Below, one piece after another: positions 7,289-17,019 of a stretch of 64,000 nucleotides of DNA. The notes below the pieces were generated by a model, which saw only the letters and a program-made list of their open reading frames with translations, had not been told where the DNA came from and ran no database searches. The stretch is from Ignavibacteriales bacterium. GTDB taxonomy: Bacteria; Bacteroidota; Ignavibacteria; Ignavibacteriales; Ignavibacteriaceae. The translations under genes were made by a program, and so were the position numbers. The stretch is from assembly GCA_012517155.1 (NCBI GenBank), contig JAAYVN010000088.1, forward strand, positions 47,249-111,248, given 5' to 3'. Every line of letters starts with the position of its first letter. The stretch's first letter is position 1.

Positions 7289-10200
7289 ATGGAAAAAATA
7301 AAAGTAACAATAGACGGAAATGAAGCTGCAGCTTATGTAGCGTACAGAACAAATGAAGTGATAGCCATTTATCCCATTACCCCATCCTCAAATATGGGGG
7401 AGTGGTGCGATGCCTGGTCAGCAGAAGGTAAAAAGAACATTTGGGGTTTAGTGCCCAGTGTAAGTGAACTTCAGAGTGAGGGAGGAGCCTCGGGAAGTGT
7501 ACACGGTGCATTGCAGACCGGAGCATTGACAACTACTTTTACGGCAAGCCAGGGTTTACTCCTTATGATACCCAATATGTTCAAAATAGCAGGTGAACTA
7601 ACCTCAACGGTTTTTCACGTATCAGCAAGGTCAATTGCGGCATCGGCATTATCAATATTTGGTGATCACAGTGACGTAATGGCAACCCGATCAACGGGAT
7701 TTGCGCTACTTTCGTCCAACTCGGTTCAGGAAGTAATGGATTTTGCGCTAATATCACAGGCGGCAACACTGGAAGCGAGAGTACCTTTCATTCACTTCTT
7801 TGACGGATTCCGAACCTCACACGAAGTTATGAAGATAGACCTCCTTTCAGAAGAAGAGATCAGAGCAATGATTGATGATGATCTGGTGATAGCTCACAGG
7901 AAAAGAGGATTAACCCCTGATAACCCGGTTATGAGAGGAACCGCGCAGAATCCTGATGTTTATTTCCAGGGAAGGGAAACGGTTAATCCATTTTATATTA
8001 ATTGTCCAGATATTGTACAGGCTCAGATGGACAAGTTTGCCAAACTGACCGGAAGGAGCTATAAATTATATGAGTACCACGGTGCCCCCGATGCAGAGAG
8101 AGTAATAGTAATAATGGGTTCAGGTGCAGAGGCAGTTGAGGAAACAGTAAGTTATTTAACTGCAAAGGAAGAGAAGACAGGGGTGCTGAAAGTAAGATTA
8201 TACAGACCATTCTCCATAAAGAAGTTTATTGATGCATTACCAAAAACTGTGAAGACAATCACAGTTCTTGACAGAACAAAAGAACCGGGATCGTCAGGAG
8301 ATCCATTATATCTTGATGTGGTAAACGCAATATCTGAAAAATATAACGAAGGTGAATTAGGGATGGCATATCCTAAGATTCTATCAGGCAGATATGGTTT
8401 ATCGTCAAAGGAATTCACTCCAGCGATGGTTAAAGCGGTATTCGATGAAATGAAGAAAGAGAAGCCAAAGAACCATTTTACAATTGGAATTATTGAAGAT
8501 GTAACAAATTCAAGTCTTGAATATGACGAATCGTTTACAGTAGAGCATCCGGAGACATTCACGGGGAAATTCTACGGATTGGGTGCAGACGGTACTGTTG
8601 GAGCAAATAAAAATTCAATTAAAATAATCGGAGAAGGGACCGATTATTATGCCCAGGGATATTTCGTGTATGATTCAAAGAAATCGGGTTCAACAACAAC
8701 CTCGCATTTAAGATTCGGACCTGAGGCGATTAAGTCGACATATTTAATAAACAAAGCTAAATTCATTGCATGTCATCAGCAAGGATTCCTTGAGAAGATT
8801 GATATGTTAAGGGATGCAGCAGAAGGGGGAGTATTCCTCCTAAACACCCAAATTCCGAAAGAGGAAGTCTGGGATTCACTTCCGATGAAAGTTCAGCAGG
8901 ATATTCTTGACAGGAAGTTAAAGTTATATGTAATTGATGCTTATAAAGTAGCAGGACAAACCGGAATGGGAGTGAGGATCAATACGATAATGCAGACCTG
9001 TTTCTTTGCAATATCAAACATCTTCACGAAAGATAAGGCTATCGAGCTGATCAAGAATGCAGTCAAGAAAACATACGGTGTGAAAGGCGAAAAGATAGTT
9101 CAGATGAACTTTGATGCTATTGACCAGACGCTAGCAAACCTGTTTGAAGTTGAAGTACCAGGGAAGATAACAAGTACATTCAAGCTAAGACCCGCAGTAC
9201 CGGACCACGCGCCAGATTTTGTAAAAGAGGTAACGGGAATTATTATTGACGGACACGGAGATAAGCTTCCGGTAAGCAAGATGCCGCTGGATGGTACATT
9301 CCCGGTTGGAACAACGAAATGGGAAAAGAGAAATATAGCGCTTGAAGTTCCTGTATGGGATATTGAAGTTTGTATTCAGTGTAACAAATGTGCGCTTGTT
9401 TGTCCGCATGCAGCAATAAGAGCAAAAGTATATGACCAGAAATTAGTTGAAGGGGCACCTGAAACGTTCAAGTGGACACCATTCAAAGGGAAAGATCTGG
9501 GAGAAGGTTTGGCATATACCATTCAGGTTGCAGTAGAGGATTGTACAGGATGTGAACTTTGCGTTGACGTATGTCCGGCTAAGAATAAAAAAGAAGTCAA
9601 ATTAAAAGCAATCAACATGGCACCACAAATTCCGATCAGGGAAACCGAAAGAACGAATTTCGAGTTTTTCCTTGAACTGCCGGAATTTGACAGAAGCAAA
9701 TTAAATCTGACGGCGGTAAAAGACAGTCAGTTCCTTGAACCGTTATTTGAGTTTTCGGGTGCATGCAGCGGTTGCGGGGAAACTCCTTATGTAAAACTGG
9801 TAAGTCAGTTATTCGGAGACAGAGCAATTGTAGCTAATGCAACGGGATGTTCATCAATTTACGGAGGTAACCTGCCTACCACTCCCTGGACGAAGAACAA
9901 AGACGGACGCGGACCAGCATGGGCAAATTCTCTGTTTGAGGATAATGCCGAGTTTGGATTTGGATTCAAACTGGCAGTAGACAAGCACAATTTGCAAGCT
10001 CAGGATATTTTAGTAAAAATGAAGGGAGAAATAGGGGAGGAACTGGTTAATGAATTATTAAACGCAGATCAGAAAGATGAAGCGGGAATTTACGAGCAGA
10101 GGGAAAGAGTAGAAACACTAAAGAACAAACTTGCGGGAATGACGAGTTCGAATGCAAAGCATCTGCTTTCATTAGCAGACTATCTGGTGAAGAAATCAAT

Positions 10201-10858
10201 CTGGATAATCGGCGGAGACGGCTGGGCATACGATATCGGATATGGCGGACTTGATCATGTTCTGGCTTCCGGAAAGAACGTAAACGTGCTGGTGCTCGAT
10301 ACAGAAGTATATTCAAACACTGGTGGACAGGCAAGCAAATCGACGCCACGTGCAGCAGTTGCAAAATTTGCGGCAGCAGGGAAACCAATGGCAAAGAAAG
10401 ACCTGGGCATGATGGCAATGACCTACGGAAATGTTTACGTTGCACGAGTTGCAATGGGTGCGAATGATGCACATACCGTAAGGGTGTTCATGGAAGCTGA
10501 AGCATACGACGGACCATCAATTATAATTGCATACAGTCACTGTATAGCTCACGGTATCAACATGGGGACCGGAATGAAAAACCAAAAAGCAGCAGTTGAT
10601 TCGGGTTACTGGCCATTGTTCAGATACAATCCGGACTGGGCAAACGAAGGAAAGAATCCATTCAAGCTTGATTCCAAAGGTCTGAAGATACCATTAAAGG
10701 ACTATGCATATCTGGAAACCAGGTACAAAATGCTTACAAAATCACATCCTGAACTTGCCGCGCAGTTATTAGACGAAGCGCAAAAGGATGTCGAAAAGAA
10801 GTACAAGTACTACGAACGACTAGCAGAAATGAAATACGGACCTGAGGAAGGGAAATAA
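7289..10858 (+). CDS. nifJ: Pyruvate:ferredoxin (flavodoxin) oxidoreductase, single-chain
   Basis: Converts pyruvate and CoA to acetyl-CoA and CO2 while reducing ferredoxin or flavodoxin; oxygen-sensitive and cytosolic. The 1189-residue length is that of the fused homodimeric enzyme. N-terminal residues (YPITPSSNMGEW) form the pyrimidine-binding part. Two [4Fe-4S] motifs follow, CIQCNKCALVCP (about 694) and CTGCELCVDVCP (about 750). The SGACSGCGE motif (about 823) gives ligands of the third cluster. The TPP-pyrophosphate loop GDGWAYDIGYGG lies at about 975, and the SNTGGQ motif follows. A strong terminator follows directly, then a DHOD-like flavoprotein gene, a pairing seen in many bacteria. 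Central to fermentative or anaerobic metabolism here. Confidence 0.97.
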   Translation: MEKIKVTIDGNEAAAYVAYRTNEVIAIYPITPSSNMGEWCDAWSAEGKKNIWGLVPSVSELQSEGGASGSVHGALQTGALTTTFTASQGLLLMIPNMFKIAGELTSTVFHVSARSIAASALSIFGDHSDVMATRSTGFALLSSNSVQEVMDFALISQAATLEARVPFIHFFDGFRTSHEVMKIDLLSEEEIRAMIDDDLVIAHRKRGLTPDNPVMRGTAQNPDVYFQGRETVNPFYINCPDIVQAQMDKFAKLTGRSYKLYEYHGAPDAERVIVIMGSGAEAVEETVSYLTAKEEKTGVLKVRLYRPFSIKKFIDALPKTVKTITVLDRTKEPGSSGDPLYLDVVNAISEKYNEGELGMAYPKILSGRYGLSSKEFTPAMVKAVFDEMKKEKPKNHFTIGIIEDVTNSSLEYDESFTVEHPETFTGKFYGLGADGTVGANKNSIKIIGEGTDYYAQGYFVYDSKKSGSTTTSHLRFGPEAIKSTYLINKAKFIACHQQGFLEKIDMLRDAAEGGVFLLNTQIPKEEVWDSLPMKVQQDILDRKLKLYVIDAYKVAGQTGMGVRINTIMQTCFFAISNIFTKDKAIELIKNAVKKTYGVKGEKIVQMNFDAIDQTLANLFEVEVPGKITSTFKLRPAVPDHAPDFVKEVTGIIIDGHGDKLPVSKMPLDGTFPVGTTKWEKRNIALEVPVWDIEVCIQCNKCALVCPHAAIRAKVYDQKLVEGAPETFKWTPFKGKDLGEGLAYTIQVAVEDCTGCELCVDVCPAKNKKEVKLKAINMAPQIPIRETERTNFEFFLELPEFDRSKLNLTAVKDSQFLEPLFEFSGACSGCGETPYVKLVSQLFGDRAIVANATGCSSIYGGNLPTTPWTKNKDGRGPAWANSLFEDNAEFGFGFKLAVDKHNLQAQDILVKMKGEIGEELVNELLNADQKDEAGIYEQRERVETLKNKLAGMTSSNAKHLLSLADYLVKKSIWIIGGDGWAYDIGYGGLDHVLASGKNVNVLVLDTEVYSNTGGQASKSTPRAAVAKFAAAGKPMAKKDLGMMAMTYGNVYVARVAMGANDAHTVRVFMEAEAYDGPSIIIAYSHCIAHGINMGTGMKNQKAAVDSGYWPLFRYNPDWANEGKNPFKLDSKGLKIPLKDYAYLETRYKMLTKSHPELAAQLLDEAQKDVEKKYKYYERLAEMKYGPEEGK

Positions 10859-10864
10859 TAATTT

Positions 10865-10899
10865 ATGCAGCGTATGAAAATGCGCTGCATTTTATTTTT
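10865..10899 (+). terminator. Rho-independent terminator after nifJ
   Basis: A perfect 8-bp stem ATGCAGCG/CGCTGCAT with a 10-base loop is followed by TTTATTTTT. It lies 7 bases after the nifJ stop, so the downstream flavoprotein probably depends on read-through or its own promoter. Confidence 0.85.
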
Positions 10900-10949
10900 G
10901 ATAAATAACTAAAAGTGAAACAAAGTAGAAATTAAAAAAAGGAATAAAT

Positions 10950-11939
10950 ATGAATTTATCAACAAATTATTTAGGACTTGAGTTAAAGAATCCTATAATC
11001 CCTTCTGCAGGACCATTATCTAAGGATATAGGAAGCATTAAAGCAATGGAAGATGCCGGTGCTGCAGCAGTAGTTTTATACTCCATCTTTGAAGAACAGA
11101 TTGAGCACGAAAGCCTGGAGTTGTATCATCACACAACAATACATACCGAGAGTTATGCCGAAGCAACAAATTACTTACCGACTCCATTTGAGTTTAAAAC
11201 CGGTCCGGAAGAGTATCTTGATCACATCAGAAAAATCAAGGAAAGTGTATCTGTCCCGGTTATAGCAAGTTTGAATGGAAAATCGATGGGAGGATGGACA
11301 AGCTACGCAAAGAAGATTGAGGAAGCTGGCGCGGATGCTTTGGAGCTGAATATTTATTTATTGCAGACTTCGCTAGTAAAAACCAGTGCGGAAATTGAGA
11401 AAGAGTATATTGACATTGTGAAAGCTGTAAAAGAGAGTGTTAATATTCCGATCGCCGTAAAGATGCATCCGTTTTTCACATCCGTAGCCTCGATGGCTGA
11501 GCAATTAAATCAGGCAGGGGCAAGCGGTCTGGTGCTGTTCAACAGGTTTTATCAGCCTGATATAGATCTTGAGAAACTGGAAGTTGTGCCGAACGTATTG
11601 CTGAGTACTCCTTTTGCAATGAGGCTTCCGCTCAGATGGATTGCAATGTTGTACGGCGGGGTTGATGTTGATTTTGCAGCAACCACGGGAATATACAACG
11701 AGAAGGATGTAATTAAAATGGTTATGGCCGGAGCAAAGGCTACACAAGTGCTATCGTGTCTGCTGAAAAACGGAATCGGTCATATAACCGATATGCTGAC
11801 GAAGATGAAATTCTGGATGGAAGCAAATGAATATGAATCATTAGAGCAAATGAGAGGCAGCATGAGCTATCTGAATGCTTCGGACCCTGCTCAATATGAA
11901 AGAGCTAATTATATGAGTGTATTGCATTCATATAAATAA
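10950..11939 (+). CDS. Dihydroorotate dehydrogenase-like flavoprotein
   Basis: A 329-residue TIM-barrel protein of the FMN-binding DHOD/PreA superfamily. It opens with the typical STNYLGLELKNPIIPSAGPLS, has VPVIASLNG, GADALELNIY, IAVKMHPFF and a late GAGAxx-type phosphate region (VMAGAKATQVLSC). It lacks any iron-sulphur motif. This subfamily is repeatedly found beside nifJ rather than with pyrimidine genes, and its reaction is not established; it should not be assumed to be PyrD. A good AAGGA ribosome site precedes the ATG and a strong terminator follows the stop. Probably an FMN oxidoreductase connected with ferredoxin or pyruvate metabolism (inference from neighbourhood). Confidence 0.88.
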   Translation: MNLSTNYLGLELKNPIIPSAGPLSKDIGSIKAMEDAGAAAVVLYSIFEEQIEHESLELYHHTTIHTESYAEATNYLPTPFEFKTGPEEYLDHIRKIKESVSVPVIASLNGKSMGGWTSYAKKIEEAGADALELNIYLLQTSLVKTSAEIEKEYIDIVKAVKESVNIPIAVKMHPFFTSVASMAEQLNQAGASGLVLFNRFYQPDIDLEKLEVVPNVLLSTPFAMRLPLRWIAMLYGGVDVDFAATTGIYNEKDVIKMVMAGAKATQVLSCLLKNGIGHITDMLTKMKFWMEANEYESLEQMRGSMSYLNASDPAQYERANYMSVLHSYK

Positions 11940-11965
11940 GCAGAAATAAAAGAAACACTTGTAAC

Positions 11966-12002
11966 AAGAGCGGAGCTTACCACACTCCGCTCTTTTCGTT
12001 TT
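11966..12002 (+). terminator. Rho-independent terminator
   Basis: A perfect 10-bp stem AAGAGCGGAG/CTCCGCTCTT with a 9-base loop is followed by TTCGTTTT. It closes the nifJ/DHOD-like block. Confidence 0.88.
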
Positions 12003-12530
12003 ATGAGGAGAGGGAGGGATTTTTGTTGAGTTGTTGATTTGTTAAGTTGTCACAAAAGTCGAAGGACGAAGAGAGGGAGGGATGGAGGGAAATTGGAAGG
12101 TTGGGTTGTTGCCCCGATATATCTCCGACAGGCAGAACCTTGCAGAGAAAGAAAAGCACATTACAATGGCGTTTATTTAATTAATTTCATAATTGGAATG
12201 GGGTATCCAATCGAAAATAAATTCCTAAATGCAATGTAACGCAGAGCGAAAGCGATGTCTTGATTGGAATGAAACATTGCACAGCCCGGAAACCGAGCCA
12301 CAGTAGGATAACCATACGCACAGAATTCCGAAGGAAAAAATTCAGTGTTTTACTAATTTTTAGCTTCATCTTTTTGGCGTTTCATCGAACGACAAGACAT
12401 TTAGTTATTATTTTTAATTTTGTTGCAAGCGGGAGTTATCATTCTGAATCTTTTCTTTGTTTAATTACTCTTCAGGAATTAAATTAAAGTTTAATTTTTC
12501 AATTTTTTGTCATTAAACGGAGTATGGTTA
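12003..12530. other. Intergenic region with interspersed repeat and hairpins
   Basis: Non-coding by composition. It holds a GTTGATTTGTTAAGTTG element (12033-12049) with a near-identical inverted copy at 60592-60608. It also has a small hairpin ATTGGA/TCCAAT at about 12192-12211 and a long-range inverted repeat TGCAATGT (12230-12237) / ACATTGCA (12274-12281). ATTGGAATG occurs twice nearby. No known RNA family could be assigned. Confidence 0.5.
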
Positions 12531-14513
12531 ATGTCAGATCAACATTCAACTGGCGTAAAAGGATTACCTGAAAATGCATACAGGGAGTTAAAGCAGGGGG
12601 AAAAATATATTCCCCTTATGTCGGCTAATAAGGTATATCCGGAAGTAAACATTTACACTGTAATAATGGGACTAATTATGGCTGTCCTCTTTTCAGCCGC
12701 GGCAGCCTATTTGGGATTAAAGATAGGACAGGTTTTTGAGGCTGCAATACCGATTGCAATTATTGCTGTTGGGCTTTCTGCCTTGCTAAAGAGAACCAAT
12801 GCGCTTGGAGAGAATGTGATTATCCAGTCTATCGGAGCGAGTTCAGGAGTAATCGTTGCGGGAGCAATATTCACGATACCGGCACTTTACATACTGCAAC
12901 TTGAAGCTCACTTTTATCAGATTTTCCTTGCTTCGCTTTTCGGAGGATTTTTAGGGATACTCTTCCTAATTCCTTTCAGGAAATACTTTGTTGCTGAAAT
13001 GCATGGAAAATTCCCATTCCCAGAAGCAACCGCCACTACTGAAGTTCTGGTGGCAGGAGAAAAAGGGGGAAACCAGGCGGTGGTGCTGGTAGTAAGCGGA
13101 TTAATCGGCGGGTTATATGATTTTGCAATAGCCGCTTTCGGATGGTGGAACGAAGTATTCACAACCAGAGTATTCGCATTCGGAGAGATGCTTTCCGAGA
13201 AGTACAAGCTGGTATTCAAGATGAATGTAGGGGCAGCGGTTATGGGGCTTGGGTATATAGTCGGTCTGAAATATGCGGCAATAATTGCAGCGGGTTCTTT
13301 TGTCTCATGGTATTTGCTTATCCCGGTAGTTACATATATAGGAGGTGGATTAACAACCCCTCTGGGCGCAAATGTAACGAAGCTTATCAGCGACATGTCG
13401 GCTGAGGAGATTTTCAGAAATTACGTAAGGCATATCGGAATTGGCGGAATTGCCATGGCAGGTATAATCGGGATTATCCGGTCATCGAAAATAATAGTAT
13501 CCGCATTTTCACTTGGTGTGAAGGAAATCTTCGGGAAGAAAGCCGGCAGCGATAATGTATTAAGAACAGAAAAAGATATACCGATGTATATAATTGCCGC
13601 CGGTATATTAGTTACCGCAGTCATGATATTTATTTTCTTCCAGTTCGGAGTGGTAACCGATTTAACCCATGCGATTGTTGGATTACTCATAGTTCTGATT
13701 ATTTCATTCCTGTTTACCACAGTTGCGGCAAATGCGATTGCAATAGTTGGAACAAATCCGGTATCGGGCATGACCTTAATGACTTTGATTCTTTCCTCGA
13801 TAGTACTTACTTCGGTAGGATTAAAAGGGGAAGCCGGGATTGTATCGGCGTTGATAATCGGGGGGGTTGTTTGCACAGCATTATCAATGGCGGGGGGATT
13901 TATTACTGATCTCAAAATTGGATACTGGCTTGGATCTTCACCATATAAGCAGGAAAGCTGGAAATTCCTAGGTACCTTGCTTTCGGCTCTGACAGTGGGT
14001 TATGTGGTTATGATACTTAATGAAACATACGGATTTACGGGTGAAGGAGCACTTGTGGCACCGCAGGCTAACGCAATGGCAGCGGTAATACAACCATTGA
14101 TGAGTGATCAGCCAGCACCATGGATGCTTTATATTGCGGGTGCCTTCATAGCGCTCATACTCACGATGATAAAAGTGCCGGCACTTGCTTTTGCGCTGGG
14201 AATGTACATACCGCTTGAACTTAACACACCTCTGGTGATTGGCGGATTAATCTCACACTATGTATCCACTAGATCAAGAGACGAAGGACTGAATACAGCA
14301 AGAAGAGAAAGAGGTACTTTAATTGCATCAGGATTTATAGCAGGCGGAGCACTGATGGGGGTATTCAGCGCATTCCTGAGGTATCTTGGATACAACTGGG
14401 TGGATGCAGAGTGGTTTGAATCCCATTCCGCAGAGCTGATTGCGCTTATGATGTTTGCATTGTTAAGTGCTTATATGATATGGGATTCGCTGAGGGCTAA
14501 GAAAGAAGAATAA
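12531..14513 (+). CDS. OPT-family oligopeptide transporter
   Basis: A 660-residue polytopic inner-membrane protein of the OPT family, which imports small peptides or metal-chelate compounds by proton symport. Diagnostic stretches are YLGLKIGQVFEAAIPIAI near the N-terminus, FPEATATTEVL, and NPVSGMTLMTLI mid-protein; about 14 membrane helices are apparent. I place the start at ATG 12531 (MSDQHSTG...), because CGGAG lies 8 bases upstream; an earlier in-frame TTG at 12507 has no ribosome site. It sits between the nifJ block and aspS without obvious functional partners. The substrate (peptide versus siderophore-like chelate) cannot be told from sequence. Confidence 0.92.
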   Translation: MSDQHSTGVKGLPENAYRELKQGEKYIPLMSANKVYPEVNIYTVIMGLIMAVLFSAAAAYLGLKIGQVFEAAIPIAIIAVGLSALLKRTNALGENVIIQSIGASSGVIVAGAIFTIPALYILQLEAHFYQIFLASLFGGFLGILFLIPFRKYFVAEMHGKFPFPEATATTEVLVAGEKGGNQAVVLVVSGLIGGLYDFAIAAFGWWNEVFTTRVFAFGEMLSEKYKLVFKMNVGAAVMGLGYIVGLKYAAIIAAGSFVSWYLLIPVVTYIGGGLTTPLGANVTKLISDMSAEEIFRNYVRHIGIGGIAMAGIIGIIRSSKIIVSAFSLGVKEIFGKKAGSDNVLRTEKDIPMYIIAAGILVTAVMIFIFFQFGVVTDLTHAIVGLLIVLIISFLFTTVAANAIAIVGTNPVSGMTLMTLILSSIVLTSVGLKGEAGIVSALIIGGVVCTALSMAGGFITDLKIGYWLGSSPYKQESWKFLGTLLSALTVGYVVMILNETYGFTGEGALVAPQANAMAAVIQPLMSDQPAPWMLYIAGAFIALILTMIKVPALAFALGMYIPLELNTPLVIGGLISHYVSTRSRDEGLNTARRERGTLIASGFIAGGALMGVFSAFLRYLGYNWVDAEWFESHSAELIALMMFALLSAYMIWDSLRAKKEE

Positions 14514-14560
14514 AAGAATATTTAACAATAGAGAAAAAGAAAAGGATAGAAAGTTTAAGA

Positions 14561-16342
14561 ATGAAGTTTAGCAGCAGGACGCACACATGCGGTGAGTTAA
14601 GAGAATCAAATATTGGCGAAAAGGTCGTCCTAAACGGATGGGTGGATACGAGAAGAGATCTTGGAGGAGTAATATTCATTGATCTGCGCGACAGATACGG
14701 ATTAACACAGATTGTGTTCGAGCCGGGATATAATGAATCCGCCCATCATGAAGGAAAGCATTTAAGAAGTGAGTATGTTATCTCGGTTGAGGGGAAAGTA
14801 AGAAAGCGTCCGCAGGGGACAGAAAATCCAGAGCTACTCACAGGATATGTTGACGTAATGGTGGACAAGTTAATCATTCTGAATGAAGCAAAAACCCCGC
14901 CTTTCCAGATATCTGATGAGACGGAAGCCGGGGAAGATCTGAGGCTGAAGTACAGATTTATTGACTTAAGAAGACCGAGAATGCAGAAAAATCTGGTTAT
15001 GCGACACAAAATGTACCAGGTGACCAGAAATTATTTCGACCAAAACAGTTTTGTTGAAATAGAAACCCCGATATTAATGAAAAGCACACCGGAAGGTGCG
15101 AGAGACTTTCTTGTACCGAGCAGACTTCATAAAGGAAAATTTTACGCTTTACCTCAATCCCCACAACAATACAAGCAGATACTAATGGTCTCGGGGATGG
15201 ACAGGTATTTTCAGATAGTGAAATGCTTTCGTGACGAAGATCTCCGGGCGGACAGACAGCTTGAGTTCACGCAGATTGATGTTGAAATGTCATTTGTAGA
15301 TCAGGATGATGTTTTCCAAATGATGGAAGGATTAATGGCAAAACTTTATAAGGAGGTCTGGAAAAAAGATCTGGAATTGCCGTTAAGAAGGCTGACGTTT
15401 GATGAGGCGATGGAGAAATACGGAAGCGACAAACCGGATCTTCGTTTTAATCTTGAGATGAAAACGCTGAATAAAGTGTTTGAAAATACGGGTTTCAAGT
15501 TATTCAGGGATCAGATTGAGAAGGGGATAGTAACAGGTTTGCTTGCCCCCGGATGCGGAGATTATACAAGAAACCAATTGGATGTACTTACCGACTTCAT
15601 GAAAAAACTTGGTGCCGGAGGATTAATCTGGATCCGGGTGAAGGAGGAGGGACTTGAATCACCGACAATGAAGTTTTTTACAGAGGAGGAGCAGCAAAAC
15701 CTTGTGAAAGAACTGGGGGCTAAGGCGGGAGATCTGATATTAATATTATCGGGCCAGAAAATAAAGACATTGAATCTGATGGGACATTTAAGGCTTGAGA
15801 TGGCGAGGAGGCTTATGCTTATCAAGGCAAATGCCGAGCCAAAGTTATTATGGGTTACCGATTTCCCTTTATTCGAGTGGGATGAAGAGACAAAAAGATA
15901 CTATGCAATGCATCATCCTTTCACATCTCCGCGAATAGAAGATGTGGATTTAATGGAAAGCGATCCCGGAAAAGTGAAAGCGAGAGCTTATGATCTGGTA
16001 CTTAACGGGAGTGAAATTGCTGGAGGAAGCATCAGGATCCACAACTCGGACCTTCAGAAAAAAATGTTCAAAGCACTTGGGATAGGGGAAGAGGAAGCCG
16101 AGATGAAGTTCGGATTTTTAATGAATGCATTCAAATTTGGTGCTCCGCCACATGGTGGAATAGCATTCGGTTTTGACCGGCTTGCAATGATATTTGCGGG
16201 GGAAGAATCAATCCGGGAAGTGATTGCATTCCCTAAAACCGCCAGTGGTGTATCCCTGATGGATGATTGTCCTTCAAATGTTTCGGATGAGCAATTAAAG
16301 GAACTGCACATTAAGATAAGAAACCAGGAAAAACTTATATAA
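14561..16342 (+). CDS. aspS: Aspartyl-tRNA synthetase (bacterial type)
   Basis: Charges tRNA-Asp with aspartate. The 593-residue length and layout are those of the bacterial form. The N-terminal OB-fold anticodon-binding domain (VVLNGWVDTRRDLGG...) comes first, then class II motif 2 (FRDEDLRADRQLEFTQ, about 224-239), the bacterial GAD insertion in the middle, and motif 3 (GGIAFGFDRLAM, about 530). It begins 47 bases after the OPT gene with a modest AAGGA-containing leader and is followed 55 bases later by the Nfu gene. Whether it is discriminating or also charges tRNA-Asn depends on the presence of gatCAB elsewhere, which this window cannot show. Confidence 0.97.
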   Translation: MKFSSRTHTCGELRESNIGEKVVLNGWVDTRRDLGGVIFIDLRDRYGLTQIVFEPGYNESAHHEGKHLRSEYVISVEGKVRKRPQGTENPELLTGYVDVMVDKLIILNEAKTPPFQISDETEAGEDLRLKYRFIDLRRPRMQKNLVMRHKMYQVTRNYFDQNSFVEIETPILMKSTPEGARDFLVPSRLHKGKFYALPQSPQQYKQILMVSGMDRYFQIVKCFRDEDLRADRQLEFTQIDVEMSFVDQDDVFQMMEGLMAKLYKEVWKKDLELPLRRLTFDEAMEKYGSDKPDLRFNLEMKTLNKVFENTGFKLFRDQIEKGIVTGLLAPGCGDYTRNQLDVLTDFMKKLGAGGLIWIRVKEEGLESPTMKFFTEEEQQNLVKELGAKAGDLILILSGQKIKTLNLMGHLRLEMARRLMLIKANAEPKLLWVTDFPLFEWDEETKRYYAMHHPFTSPRIEDVDLMESDPGKVKARAYDLVLNGSEIAGGSIRIHNSDLQKKMFKALGIGEEEAEMKFGFLMNAFKFGAPPHGGIAFGFDRLAMIFAGEESIREVIAFPKTASGVSLMDDCPSNVSDEQLKELHIKIRNQEKLI

Positions 16343-16397
16343 ACACGAGTGAACTATTGTTTATAGTAAAATGTTTTAGAAAAAAAAGAGGTTTAGT

Positions 16398-16937
16398 ATG
16401 CAAATAATAGATGTTGAATTTACGCCTAATCCACAAGCATTAAAATTTGTGGTAAATGAAAGACTCCTGAGCTACGAATCAAGAAGCTACAAGACAGAGG
16501 CAGAAGCAGAGAAAGATCCGTTTGCAAAAGCAATATTCGGGATTGAAGGGGTTGTATCTGTTTTTTACATGGATAAGTTTGTAACAGTTGAAAAGGGGGG
16601 AGAATTTCAATGGGGACCAATTCAGAAGAAACTGATAGAAACGGTAAAGAATTTTGAAAAAGCCAATATACCCGAGGAGAAAACCCCGGAAGGTCTTAAT
16701 TTGGATGAAAGTGACCTGATGAAGCAAATAAATCAAGTTTTGGATCAAAAAATAAGACCTGCATTGGCAAATGATGGTGGAGGACTGGAAGTAATGGGTT
16801 TAGAAGGACTTACGCTCAGAGTAAGATACCAGGGAGCTTGTGGAAGTTGTCCGAGTGCCCAAAGAGGAACTTTAGCAGCAATTGAGGGACTTTTAAGACG
16901 GGATGTGCATCCAGGGATACAGGTTCTTCCCAGTTAA
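16398..16937 (+). CDS. nfu: Nfu-type iron-sulphur cluster carrier
   Basis: A 179-residue protein with the two-domain layout of Nfu. The N-terminal scaffold domain (about 1-90; TPNPQALKFVVNE, FGIEGVVSVFYMDKFVTVEK) comes first, and the C-terminal NifU-like domain (about 105-179) holds the cluster-binding CGSC motif (about 148-151) in GACGSCPSAQ. Such proteins carry [4Fe-4S] clusters to apo-enzymes. A clear AGAGG ribosome site precedes the ATG. With the iron-sulphur-rich pyruvate oxidoreductase nearby, a supply role is plausible but not specific. No isc or suf genes are in the window. Confidence 0.93.
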   Translation: MQIIDVEFTPNPQALKFVVNERLLSYESRSYKTEAEAEKDPFAKAIFGIEGVVSVFYMDKFVTVEKGGEFQWGPIQKKLIETVKNFEKANIPEEKTPEGLNLDESDLMKQINQVLDQKIRPALANDGGGLEVMGLEGLTLRVRYQGACGSCPSAQRGTLAAIEGLLRRDVHPGIQVLPS

Positions 16938-17019
16938 GGAAATTTTTCTGAAATAAAGAATTTTTGTTTGGTATTTAGTGATATTTTGTTTAAATTAGTA
17001 ATTATTTTTTGAGATTATA

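Noticed and set aside
12039..12487. Short open frames between the DHOD-like gene and the OPT gene
   Set aside because: Composition is not coding, no ribosome sites, and the sequence contains inverted and interspersed repeats instead.
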